Positions 34,784-42,074 of a stretch of DNA of 64,000 nucleotides are shown here, piece by piece. Below the pieces are notes generated by a model. That model saw only the letters and a list, made by a program, of their open reading frames with translations. It was not told the DNA's origin and made no database searches. How positions within the stretch are numbered: the first letter of the stretch is position 1; each line of letters opens with the position of its first letter. This stretch comes from Mycolicibacterium madagascariense (lineage in GTDB: Bacteria > Actinomycetota > Actinomycetes > Mycobacteriales > Mycobacteriaceae), in NCBI RefSeq assembly GCF_010729665.1, contig NZ_AP022610.1, positions 372,001 to 436,000 of the forward strand. Direction: 5' to 3'. The position numbers were made by a program, and so were the translations under genes.

Positions 34784-35227
34784 TCAGGCGACGGGGTAGC
34801 GCTCGCGCAGTTTGGCCAGCGTCGCCTCGATGCCCCTGGCGTTGCTCTTCACGAAGCCGGTCGCCCGGTAGTACCACGTGCGGTTGCTGTAGTCGAAGGT
34901 CTCGGTGACCCTGGTGCGGCCGGGTGCCGTCGGCTCGAACTCCCATCGCCAGTGATGGCCGAAGGGATGGCGCCACTCCATGGTCCGCCCCGGCGTCGCC
35001 TCGGTGACCGTGCTGGTGAGGCGGTAGGGCACGCCGAACATCTTCATCTTCGTCGAGAACTTGCTTCCCGCAACGAGATTCGTCGGCCCGCTCTTGTTCC
35101 CGGTGACGGTGCCCGAGCCGTCGAGCTCGGCGTGCCGCCGGGGATTGGCCACGATGGCGAACAATTCGTCCGGGTCGGCGCCGACCTCGACCGACCGGGT
35201 GACCCTGCCGTCCTCTGAATCCGTCAT
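34784..35227 (-). CDS. SRPBCC-family (polyketide cyclase-like) protein
   Basis: 147 residues with the START/SRPBCC helix-grip fold: an N-terminal strand [27 protein letters not shown], central strands ending [38 protein letters not shown], and a C-terminal helix [20 protein letters not shown]. Members bind a hydrophobic ligand in a central cavity; several are mycobacterial proteins of unknown use. It ends 5 bases before the convergent cdh stop. Function unknown. Confidence 0.82.
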   Translation of the reverse strand: MTDSEDGRVTRSVEVGADPDELFAIVANPRRHAELDGSGTVTGNKSGPTNLVAGSKFSTKMKMFGVPYRLTSTVTEATPGRTMEWRHPFGHHWRWEFEPTAPGRTRVTETFDYSNRTWYYRATGFVKSNARGIEATLAKLRERYPVA

Positions 35228-35251
35228 ACCGCCACTATCCCCGACGGGTGG

Positions 35252-35596
35252 TCAGTCGTGGAGGAAGTCGTCGAGCCAGCGCCGGATCGTCGCGAGGCAC
35301 GGGTCGCCGACTCGGCCGGCGCGACCGGTCACGCGTCGCCGACTGATGGTGCGGGGTTGCTCGGTCATGGCGTAGGTCGGTTCGGAGAGGCGTAGCCCTG
35401 GTCCCGTCAACTCGACGTGCTGCGGCCATCCGCGGCGCCGCGTGGTGGCTGGCACGACGATCACGAGTTCCTTGACCGCCCCGAGGTAACCGTTCGATGC
35501 GACCACGACGGCGGGGCGACGACCTGCCTGTTCGCGACCCACGGTCGGGTCCAGGTCGATCCAGACCACCGTGCCGGGCTCGAGAGACCGGGTCAC
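35252..35596 (-). CDS. PemK/MazF-family toxin (endoribonuclease)
   Basis: 114 residues. MazF-type hallmarks are the N-terminal GTVVWIDLDPTVGREQAGRRPAVVV strand pair, LVIVVPATTRR and a C-terminal LATIRRWLDDFL helix. MazF toxins cleave mRNA, tRNA or rRNA at specific sequences. The GTG start overlaps the antitoxin stop (GTGA), the usual coupled arrangement with antitoxin first. A longer frame upstream of the GTG is antisense to nothing but lies within the antitoxin gene and is not used. Target sequence unknown. Confidence 0.9.
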   Translation of the reverse strand: MTRSLEPGTVVWIDLDPTVGREQAGRRPAVVVASNGYLGAVKELVIVVPATTRRRGWPQHVELTGPGLRLSEPTYAMTEQPRTISRRRVTGRAGRVGDPCLATIRRWLDDFLHD

Positions 35597-35844
35597 GACG
35601 CGCTGTCGAGACCAGCGTCCACGCCCGCCCACGCATCGGACTCGGCGCGCCACTCAGCGAGTGCGGTGTCGTCCGCTGCCGCCATGGCGGTGGCGACCGA
35701 GTCGATCCGAAGGTGGCGTTCGTAGTCGTCGAGGACGTGTTCGAGGAAGTCATGCACGGTTTGACTGCGCTCGGCTGCCCGGGTCGAGATGCGTTCGCGA
35801 AGCCCCTTGCTCACCTTGATGGTGGTGACATCGGTGACGGCCAT
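35593..35844 (-). CDS. MazE-like antitoxin, ribbon-helix-helix
   Basis: 83 residues. The N-terminus TTIKVSKGLRERISTRAAERSQTVHDFLEHVLDDYER is a ribbon-helix-helix DNA-binding domain, and the acidic Trp-rich C-terminus (ALAEWRAESDAWAGVD) should wrap the toxin. ATG 35844 is chosen because TATGAT lies 7 bases upstream, giving a leaderless mRNA; an ATG 12 bases earlier lies inside that element. A small palindrome over the -10 is a likely autoregulatory site. Confidence 0.85.
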   Translation of the reverse strand: MAVTDVTTIKVSKGLRERISTRAAERSQTVHDFLEHVLDDYERHLRIDSVATAMAAADDTALAEWRAESDAWAGVDAGLDSAS

Positions 35845-35851
35845 GGTCAGA

Positions 35852-35867
35852 ATCATACGTCGAGTAT
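35852..35867 (-). promoter_or_regulatory. Antitoxin promoter with embedded palindrome
   Basis: The minus-strand -10 is TATGAT (35852-35857). It is overlapped by ATAC-GTCGA-GTAT (35855-35867), a candidate operator for the ribbon-helix-helix antitoxin. Confidence 0.5.
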
Positions 35868-35894
35868 CCCTGATGCGGATACCGCTGGAATGCA

Positions 35895-37391
35895 CTAATC
35901 CGGCTCGCCGTATTCGTCGAACCAGTACGCGAGCTTGCCCTTGCGGCTGACCGCGCGCAGACGGCGCTCGGCGGCGGCGCGGGTCTTCGTGGTGGTGACG
36001 ATCAGCAGTTCGTCGCCCGCTTCGATCCGGGTGTCGGGCAGCGGGACGAACGTGTGGCCGTCCCGAATGATCAGCGTGATGACGCTCGGGTCGGGGAGTC
36101 GCAGTTCGAGCACCGTGACGCTGTGCAACCGCGACGTCGGTCGGACCGTCAGCGTCAGCAGTTCGGCCTCCAGGACGTCGAGCGGCGCGGACTCGACCTG
36201 GATTTCGCGCGGCGCGTCTCGGGGAATGAGCCGCAGCGCGTGGGCGATGGGTCGCAGGCTCGGCCCCTGCACGAGCGTGAAGACGACGACCAACAGGAAC
36301 ACCACGTTGAGGAGTCGATTGCTGTCGGGCACTCCCGCGACGATCGGGAACGTCGCCAACACGATGGGCACGGCACCGCGCAGTCCGGCCCAGGACAGGA
36401 ACACCTGCTCGCGCAACGGCACGCTGAAGCCGGCCAGCGAGCCGACGACCGACAGCGGCCGCGCCACCAGCAGGAGCACCAACCCGACCACGATCGCGGG
36501 CACGACGTCGGCCGCCAGTTCGCTGGGGTCGACCAGCAGACCGAGCAGGACGAACAACCCGATCTGCGCCAACCACCCGAGACCCTCCGCGAACGACCGG
36601 GTGGCCGACCGGTGCGGGAGTCCGGAGTTCGCTAGCACCACGGCCGCGAGGTAAGCGGCGATGAAGCCACTGGCGTCGACGGCGCCGGCCGCAGCGAACG
36701 CCACGATGCCGAATCCGAACGTGCCGATCGGGTACAGCCCCGACGCGGGAAGGGCGACGCGACGCAGCGCAAACGCCCCGAGGAAGCCGATGCCCAGCCC
36801 GATCGCGGCGCCGCCGAGCAACTCGTAGACGAGGTCGGCGACGGCGTGTTCCGGCTCGAAGACGAAGGGCACCGCGCTGAACATCAGCACGAGGATGACT
36901 GCGGGCGCGTCGTTGAAGCCGGACTCCGCCTCGAGCAGTCCGGCGACGCGACGGGGTAGGGGCAGCACGCGCAGCACCGAGAAGACGGCCGCCGCGTCGG
37001 TCGAGGACACGATGGCCCCGAGCAACAGCGCCAACTGCCAGTCCATCCCGAGCAGCAGGTGCGCTCCGACGGCCGTGACCACCATGCTGATCACCACACC
37101 GATGGTCGCCAGCGCACCTGCCGGCGCGAGCACCTTGCGAATGTCGGCAAACCTCGTCGTCAACCCGCCCTCGACGAGGATCACGGCCAGTGCGGCGGTG
37201 CCGATGTTGCGAGCGAGTTCGACGTCGTCGAATTGCAAGCCCAGGCCGTCCTCGCCGATGGCAACGCCGACGAGGAGGAACAGCAGCAGGCTGGGGAAAC
37301 CCACCCTCGTTGCCACGCGTGTGCCGACGATGCTGGCGAGCAGCACGGCGCCGCCGATCAGCAGGGCCAGGTACAGCTCGTGCAGGCTCAA
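35895..37391 (-). CDS. Potassium/proton antiporter, CPA family (NhaP2/CvrA-like)
   Basis: 498 residues: about twelve to thirteen membrane helices followed by a cytoplasmic RCK_C (TrkA-C) domain from about residue 405 (LTVRPTSRLHSVTVLELRLPDPSVITLIIRDGHTFVPLPDTRIEAGDELLIVTT). Ion-site residues are in LEAESGFNDAPAVILVL and SSTDAAAVFSVL. It would export K+ in exchange for H+ and may be gated by nucleotide through the RCK_C domain. The start appears to be TTG 37391. A TrkA-type regulatory protein is encoded at 38.4 kb. Confidence 0.9.
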   Translation of the reverse strand: MSLHELYLALLIGGAVLLASIVGTRVATRVGFPSLLLFLLVGVAIGEDGLGLQFDDVELARNIGTAALAVILVEGGLTTRFADIRKVLAPAGALATIGVVISMVVTAVGAHLLLGMDWQLALLLGAIVSSTDAAAVFSVLRVLPLPRRVAGLLEAESGFNDAPAVILVLMFSAVPFVFEPEHAVADLVYELLGGAAIGLGIGFLGAFALRRVALPASGLYPIGTFGFGIVAFAAAGAVDASGFIAAYLAAVVLANSGLPHRSATRSFAEGLGWLAQIGLFVLLGLLVDPSELAADVVPAIVVGLVLLLVARPLSVVGSLAGFSVPLREQVFLSWAGLRGAVPIVLATFPIVAGVPDSNRLLNVVFLLVVVFTLVQGPSLRPIAHALRLIPRDAPREIQVESAPLDVLEAELLTLTVRPTSRLHSVTVLELRLPDPSVITLIIRDGHTFVPLPDTRIEAGDELLIVTTTKTRAAAERRLRAVSRKGKLAYWFDEYGEPD

Positions 37392-37463
37392 GGGCTTCCG
37401 TTCCGCAGGGTGCGGTCAGTATTTCAGGGTCGCGGCGGCCGCGGGCGCATGACCGGTTGGCAA

Positions 37464-37480
37464 ACGGAACAACGTTCCGT
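37464..37480 (+). promoter_or_regulatory. Candidate operator (ACGGAAC-AAC-GTTCCGT)
   Basis: A perfect 7-3-7 inverted repeat abuts a -10-like TATGGT (37480-37485), about 55 bases before the F420-type oxidoreductase gene. It is a TetR-sized operator; the regulator is not identified. Confidence 0.5.
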
Positions 37481-37536
37481 ATGGTGTAGGAAACGGAGCG
37501 CTGATCCGGTTCACCGGTGGAGCGGAGAGGACGCAC

Positions 37537-38397
37537 ATGGCAGCGCACCCCAGTTTCGGCATCGCCACCGCGCCGCAGCAGGTCGACTACGCGGACCTGC
37601 TGCGGGTGTGGCGCGAAGCCGACGAGATTCCCCAGATCGAGCACGCGTGGCTCTTCGACCATCTGCTGCCCATCGCGGGCGACCTCGACGGGCCGATCTT
37701 CGAGGGCTGGACCCTGCTGTCGGCCATGGCCGCGCAGACGCAGCGCCTTCGCCTCGGTCTGCTGGTGACGAGCAACCGCTTTCGACCGCCCGCCATGCTG
37801 GCGAAGATCGCTGCGACGGTCGACGTCGTCTCCGGTGGGCGACTCGTCTTCGGCATCGGCGCGGGCTCCCGGCCGAGCAATCCGATGGCTCGCCGCGAGT
37901 ACGAGGCCAATGGCCTTCCCTACCATGACTTCTCGCATTCGGTCGAGGCGCTCGACGAGGCGTTGTCTGTCATCCGGCGGCTGTGGACGGAGGATCGTCC
38001 GTTCGACTTCGACGGCACCCACGTCAGCCTCCGCGGCGCGTTCGGCAATCCCAAGCCCGCGCAGCGACCGCACCCGCCGATCCTCATCGGCGGTCGCTCC
38101 GCGGCGGTGCTCCGGCTCGTCGCCAAGCACGCCGAGCTGTGGAACGTCCCCGGCGGCGACATCGACGACGTCAGGCAGCGCAGCGCGCTACTGGACCGCT
38201 ACTGCGCGGACCTCGGCCGCGACCCGGCGTCGGTCACCCGCTCGATCCATCTCTCGGTCTCCTACGACGAGCCGGGGCGCACCCGGGCCGCCATCGCCGA
38301 GGCGCTCGATGCGGGATTCGGCCACGTCACCCTGGGTCTGCCCAGCCCGTACCCGCAGGGCGTCGCGAGGTGGGTCGCCGACGAGCTCATCGGGTGA
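37537..38397 (+). CDS. LLM-class oxidoreductase, probably F420-dependent
   Basis: 286-residue luciferase-like TIM barrel without the insertion of FMN monooxygenases. The start HPSFGIATAPQQVDYADLLRVWREAD, TQRLRLGLLVTSNRFRPPAMLAKIAATVDVVSGGRLVFGIGAG and RPHPPILIGGRS are characteristic of the mycobacterial F420-using group. GCGGAGAGG stands before ATG 37537. It is transcribed from a promoter carrying the 7-3-7 palindrome. The substrate is unknown. It ends 37 bases before the TrkA-type gene. Confidence 0.88.
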   Translation: MAAHPSFGIATAPQQVDYADLLRVWREADEIPQIEHAWLFDHLLPIAGDLDGPIFEGWTLLSAMAAQTQRLRLGLLVTSNRFRPPAMLAKIAATVDVVSGGRLVFGIGAGSRPSNPMARREYEANGLPYHDFSHSVEALDEALSVIRRLWTEDRPFDFDGTHVSLRGAFGNPKPAQRPHPPILIGGRSAAVLRLVAKHAELWNVPGGDIDDVRQRSALLDRYCADLGRDPASVTRSIHLSVSYDEPGRTRAAIAEALDAGFGHVTLGLPSPYPQGVARWVADELIG

Positions 38398-38434
38398 GCC
38401 CGCGGCGCGACCGCGGATGGACGAGGATGGCCGT

Positions 38435-39145
38435 GTGGCGGACCGCAAGACGCGCATCGGTATCGCCGGCGCAGGCAACGTCGGCCGTTCCGTCGCGCAG
38501 GAACTGCTCGACAACGGCCACAAGGTGCTGCTGATCGAGCGCGCGCGGCGCAAGTTCGAGCCGCACGTCGTGCCCGACGCCGACTGGCTCTTCGCCGACG
38601 CCTGCGAGGTCTCGACGCTCGAGGAGGCCGGCGCCGAGACGTGCGACGTGCTGATCGCCGCGACCGGTGACGACAAGGCCAACCTCGTCGTGGGCCTGCT
38701 GGCCAAGTCCGAGTTCGGCGTGCCCCGGGTCGTGGCCAGGATCAACGAGATTCGCAACGAGTGGCTGTTCACCCAGGCGTGGGGTATCGACGTCGCCGTC
38801 TCGACGCCCGGTGCGATGGTGGCCGGGGTGGAGGGCGCCATCGACGTCGGGCACCTGGTCCGACTGATGGGATTGCGGCAGGGCCAGGCCGATCTCGCGA
38901 AACTGACGCTGCCGCAAGACAATCCGCTCGTCGGGCAGCGCGTCGGACAGCTCGACCTGCCGGCCAACACCGCGATGGTCACCCTCGTCAGGGCGGGCAC
39001 CGTCATCCTCCCCAAGGCCGACGACGTCCTCGAGGCGGGCGACGAGATGCTGTTCGTCTCCGACAGCTCCGCGGAGAGCTCGATGCGCGCCGCCATCCAC
39101 GGAGACGAGCCCATTCGCGCCTTGAAGGACCTGTACGGGCTCTAG
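38435..39145 (+). CDS. TrkA-family potassium uptake regulatory protein (CeoB/CeoC-like)
   Basis: 236 residues: RCK_N domain with the dinucleotide motif GIAGAGNVGRSVA at residues 8-20 and the acidic strand end LLIERAR, then RCK_C (LTLPQDNPLVGQRVGQL to LEAGDEMLFVSD). It would gate a Trk-type K+ channel according to NAD(H)/ATP. GTG 38435 is preceded by GAGGA at 7 bases; an ATG 18 bases earlier is possible. The 3' end (EPIRALKDLYGL) is duplicated 1,520 bases downstream as part of a 45-bp direct repeat that flanks the AbiE islet. Confidence 0.9.
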   Translation: MADRKTRIGIAGAGNVGRSVAQELLDNGHKVLLIERARRKFEPHVVPDADWLFADACEVSTLEEAGAETCDVLIAATGDDKANLVVGLLAKSEFGVPRVVARINEIRNEWLFTQAWGIDVAVSTPGAMVAGVEGAIDVGHLVRLMGLRQGQADLAKLTLPQDNPLVGQRVGQLDLPANTAMVTLVRAGTVILPKADDVLEAGDEMLFVSDSSAESSMRAAIHGDEPIRALKDLYGL

Positions 39146-39150
39146 GCTGG
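39106..39150 (+). repeat. 45-bp direct repeat, left copy (3' end of trkA-type gene)
   Basis: Identical to 40626-40670 at 43 of 45 positions. It covers the last 13 codons including the stop, plus 5 bases after it. Both differences are synonymous in the trkA frame (Pro CCC/CCG, Leu CTG/TTG). Behaves like an attachment-site pair around the AbiE module. Confidence 0.8.
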
Positions 39151-39154
39151 TGAG

Positions 39155-39194
39155 ACGAATCGTAGCCACGTAACATTACGTGGCTACGATTCGT
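39155..39194. repeat. 40-base near-perfect palindrome upstream of abiEi
   Basis: Two 19-base arms (39155-39173 and 39176-39194) are perfect complements around a 2-base centre. It starts 4 bases after the left direct repeat. Probable AbiEi operator or a transcript hairpin. Confidence 0.85.
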
Positions 39195-39221
39195 ATCAGT
39201 CCCGGACGGGAGGTGACTTCG

Positions 39222-39779
39222 GTGGGAGCCCTGACACCCGACACCTCGACGCAGGCCGGGCTGTCCCGCAGTGGCCTGTACCGCGAAGCGAGCGCAGGTC
39301 GTTGGGAACGCATAGCCCGCGGCATCTACCTGCCCGTAGGTGCCGCAGCCGCCGACTGGGATCAGGTCGAAGCCGCGACCAGGCGCCCCGAAGCCACGAT
39401 CTGCCTCCTGTCGGCGCTTGCTCACCACGATCTCGTCGACGCGGTCCCCGCTGCCCTGGACATTGCGATCCCCAGGGGGGTGCGCACCCCCGTGAGTACC
39501 GGAGCGATTTCGTGGCACCGCTTCGATCGAGCCACATTCGACGTCGGCCGTGAAGACATCGCCATCGCGGGGTCGGATCAGGCAATCGGGATCTACTCGT
39601 CAGAACGGTCGATCGTCGACGCGTTCAGGCTCCGTGCCGAGGTGGGATACGAGGTCGCGCGCGACGCACTGCGCGAATGGCTACGCCGCGGCGGCAAGCC
39701 GGCCCGCCTCATAGCGATCGCGACGCGCCTACCCCGGGCGAAGTCCACCGTGCTGAACGCGTTGGAGATGCTGGCGTGA
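39222..39779 (+). CDS. abiEi: AbiEi-type antitoxin (type IV)
   Basis: 185 residues. An N-terminal winged-helix 'AbiEi_4' region (TQAGLSRSGLYREASAGRWERIARGIYLP) is followed by the antitoxin domain with ICLLSALAHHDL, AISWHRF and SERSIVDAFR. AbiEi represses its own operon and counters AbiEii without direct binding in the systems studied. GTG 39222 is chosen because CGGGAGG stands 8 bases upstream. A GTG at 39180 is in frame but lies inside the palindrome. Overlaps abiEii (GTGA). Confidence 0.86.
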   Translation: MGALTPDTSTQAGLSRSGLYREASAGRWERIARGIYLPVGAAAADWDQVEAATRRPEATICLLSALAHHDLVDAVPAALDIAIPRGVRTPVSTGAISWHRFDRATFDVGREDIAIAGSDQAIGIYSSERSIVDAFRLRAEVGYEVARDALREWLRRGGKPARLIAIATRLPRAKSTVLNALEMLA

Positions 39780-40624
39780 GTCCGGACGATGCGATGTTTC
39801 GACGCATTCAAGCGCTCGCGCGGTCCGTCACGGGAGGAGGCGGCGGCGCGCCGACGCAGGAGTACCTGATTCGGCATACGCTCGAATCACTGATCTTCCG
39901 GCTCACCCGTACTCCACATGCTGGTGACTTCGTCCTGAAGGGCGGAATCCTGTTGGCGGCCTACGGAGTACGTCGGGCGACGAAAGACGTCGATGCGAAT
40001 GCCGTCAAAGCCGACGTCTCCGCCGACCACCTCGTCGACGTGCTCCACGACATCGCTGCGATCGACGCGGACGATGGTGTGAGGTTCGACGTCGACACGA
40101 TCACCGTGCAGGAGATTCGCGAACAGGCCAGCTACCCGGCCCTGCGGCTTCGGATCGCCGCGACGATTCTGCCGTGGAATGGCATGGCGGTGTGGGACGT
40201 ATCAAGTGGTGATCCCATCGTGCCGTCACCCAGGCGGGTGACGATCGAGCGGATCGTCGGCGACCCGATGACGCTCCTGGCCTACGCGCCCGAGACCACC
40301 GTCGCAGAGAAGGGCGTCACCATTCTCGAACGCGGCGTCACCAGCACGCGATGGCGTGACTACGTCGATATCGTCCAGCTCTGCCGTCGAGGCATCGACC
40401 CGGACAGTCTCCTGAGATCGGCTCTGGCTGTCGCACACCATCGCGGTGTGACGTTGGAGCCCCTTGCGCCTCACCTGGCTGGCTATGGCGCAGTCGCACA
40501 GAGCAAGTGGGCCGCCTGGCGTCGCAAAGAGCATCTCGAACCGGTCTGTGAGGAAAGACTGGACGACCAGGTCGCGCTGGTGGTCTCTTACCTCGATCCG
40601 GTGTTCGCCCGCGGTCGCAGGTGA
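39776..40624 (+). CDS. abiEii: AbiEii-type nucleotidyltransferase toxin
   Basis: 282 residues of the DNA polymerase-beta-like nucleotidyltransferase superfamily. The signature is FVLKGGILLAAYG with G56-G57 followed by D71-V-D73 in KDVDAN. Later conserved parts are AEKGVTILERGVTSTRWRDYVDI. AbiEii-type toxins such as MenT block growth by adding nucleotides, for example to tRNA 3' ends. Starts on the antitoxin stop (GTGA). The stop is 1 base from the right direct repeat. Toxicity not shown here. Confidence 0.88.
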   Translation: MSPDDAMFRRIQALARSVTGGGGGAPTQEYLIRHTLESLIFRLTRTPHAGDFVLKGGILLAAYGVRRATKDVDANAVKADVSADHLVDVLHDIAAIDADDGVRFDVDTITVQEIREQASYPALRLRIAATILPWNGMAVWDVSSGDPIVPSPRRVTIERIVGDPMTLLAYAPETTVAEKGVTILERGVTSTRWRDYVDIVQLCRRGIDPDSLLRSALAVAHHRGVTLEPLAPHLAGYGAVAQSKWAAWRRKEHLEPVCEERLDDQVALVVSYLDPVFARGRR

Positions 40625-40625
40625 G

Positions 40626-40670
40626 CGAGCCGATTCGCGCCTTGAAGGACTTGTACGGGCTCTAGGCTGG
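40626..40670 (+). repeat. 45-bp direct repeat, right copy
   Basis: Second copy of the trkA 3' end (ends in the same stop codon and TAGGCTGG), fused directly behind abiEii. Its TAGGCT (40663-40668) also serves as the -10 of the small gene at 40675. Confidence 0.8.
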
Positions 40671-40674
40671 CGGC

Positions 40675-40809
40675 GTGACAATCGTCGTCATCGCGGTCGT
40701 GGTGGGGTTGCTGGGGATTGGCCTGGCGGCCAGCCAGCTGATGCGGCTCAGAACCTATCTCAATCAGCCGCCCGCGGACCCGCCGGTCGAGCCGACCGAC
40801 CCGGAGTAG
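40675..40809 (+). CDS. 44-residue membrane microprotein
   Basis: GTG start, 44 residues. Residues 2-22 form one hydrophobic helix (IVVIAVVVGLLGIGLAASQLM), followed by RLRTYLN and a short Pro/Asp-rich acidic tail. TAGGCT lies 6 bases before the GTG, so it probably has a leaderless transcript. In a genome without the islet it would sit right after the trkA-type gene, overlapping its stop region. A role alongside the K+ uptake system is possible but not shown. Confidence 0.55.
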   Translation: MTIVVIAVVVGLLGIGLAASQLMRLRTYLNQPPADPPVEPTDPE

Positions 40810-40877
40810 TGCGTCATGCCACCAGCATGACCACTGAACAGTTCCCGCAATCTGTCAACCGGTGCGGCGGGCGGCGG

Positions 40878-40883
40878 TAGCGT
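40878..40883 (+). promoter_or_regulatory. -10 element (TAGCGT), leaderless promoter
   Basis: TAGCGT, 6 bases before ATG 40890. Confidence 0.55.
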
Positions 40884-40889
40884 GCCGGT

Positions 40890-42074
40890 ATGACCGCAGT
40901 GGCGCAGATGCGCGGGAACGTCGTGGCAAAGGCCGTCGGGATGCGCGACCTGGTGCGCGGGCAGGCCGCGGAGTCCGAACGGCTGCGGACGATGTCGCCC
41001 GCGGTCGTCGAGCAGATGTGGGCCACCGGCCTGCTGTCGGCCTTCAACCCGGCGCCCGCGGGTGGGAGCGAGCCCTCGTTCACCGAGATGATCGAGACGT
41101 GGATCGAAATGGCTTGGCAGGACGGCTCATTCGGGTGGACGGGCATCGCCAACCTGCCGTCGTCGTTCGCGGCCGCGTCCTATCTCCCCGACCGCGGTTT
41201 CGCCGAGGTCTTCGGCGCCAACGACAATCACGTCACCATGGGCGGCCAGTTCGCCCCCAACGGGCAGGGCGTCGTCGTCGACGGTGGTTACCGCCTGACC
41301 GGGGCATGGAGCTTCGGCTCGGGGACGGGGCACGCCCAGTACGTCGCGGCCGGGTTCCTCCCCATGGTCGACGGCGAGATGCGATGGGTCAGCGAGGGCG
41401 TTCCCGAACTGCTGGTGGCGCTGCTGCCCCGGGCCGACGTGACGTTCACCGACGGCTGGAACGTGCAGGGGCTCAAGGGGACCGGGTCCTACGACTACCA
41501 CGTGGCCGACGTCTTCGTGCCGGAGCACCGAACCTTCCGGCTGTTCACCACCGAGCCGCTGCGCGGGTCGTCCCCGGCGGGCCGGATGGGCATGATGCCC
41601 GTCACCGCAGCGGGCCACGCCGCGTGGGCGCTCGGGGTGGCGAAGAGCATGCTCGATGACGTGCAGGAGCTGGCGGCCACGAAGTACCGGATGAGCGACA
41701 TGGAGTCCCTGGCCAGCAGACCCACCTTCCAGAAGGGCCTCGCGCACCACGTCGCGGCGTGGCGGGCGGCGCGCCTGCTCGTCCTGGACGCCTTCACGAC
41801 CGCGGAGGCGGCCGTCGCGGCCGGTGACGAGCTCACCCCCACGCTGCGGGTCGACATGAGGGTCGCGGCGGTATACGCCACCGACGTGGCGCGGGAGTGC
41901 GCGCAATGGGCCCACCTGGCAGCGGGCACCAGCGCGATCCGCGAGGGCAGCCGGCTCGAGCGCGCCTTCCGCGACGTGTACACCGGAACCCAGCACGCCT
42001 TCATCAGCGAGAAGGTGGCGATCGACTCGGCCCAGGTGTGGCTGGGCCTCATCGACGACCACTTCTCGCTGTAA
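40890..42074 (+). CDS. Acyl-CoA dehydrogenase-fold flavin monooxygenase (HsaA-like)
   Basis: 394 residues of the group-D flavin monooxygenases that share the acyl-CoA dehydrogenase fold. Landmarks are YRLTGAWSFGSGTGHAQYVAAGF, WNVQGLKGTGSYDYHVADVFVPEHRTF and the C-terminal HLAAGTSAIREGSRLERAFRDVYTGTQHAF. Relatives such as HsaA hydroxylate phenols with FMNH2 or FADH2. An acyl-CoA dehydrogenase role is less likely because the catalytic Glu region is not clear. The stop-start junction TAATG joins it to the next gene. Confidence 0.85.
   Translation: MTAVAQMRGNVVAKAVGMRDLVRGQAAESERLRTMSPAVVEQMWATGLLSAFNPAPAGGSEPSFTEMIETWIEMAWQDGSFGWTGIANLPSSFAAASYLPDRGFAEVFGANDNHVTMGGQFAPNGQGVVVDGGYRLTGAWSFGSGTGHAQYVAAGFLPMVDGEMRWVSEGVPELLVALLPRADVTFTDGWNVQGLKGTGSYDYHVADVFVPEHRTFRLFTTEPLRGSSPAGRMGMMPVTAAGHAAWALGVAKSMLDDVQELAATKYRMSDMESLASRPTFQKGLAHHVAAWRAARLLVLDAFTTAEAAVAAGDELTPTLRVDMRVAAVYATDVARECAQWAHLAAGTSAIREGSRLERAFRDVYTGTQHAFISEKVAIDSAQVWLGLIDDHFSL

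Larger units (their letters stand above)
39151..40625 (+). mobile_element. AbiE toxin-antitoxin islet inserted at the trkA 3' end
   Basis: A 1,520-base repeat-to-repeat unit carries only a 40-base palindrome and the abiEi-abiEii pair. Three 60-base rows counted by hand within it are 62-65% G+C, against 72% for one row in the neighbouring trkA gene. No integrase is present, so it must have been mobilised in trans or have lost one. Confidence 0.65.

Noticed and set aside
35593..38130. An 845-codon minus-strand open frame ending in the antitoxin
   Set aside because: Only its last 83 codons look like protein. The rest is antisense to the antiporter and oxidoreductase genes and is Arg/Pro/Gly-rich, as expected for a shadow frame in high-GC DNA.
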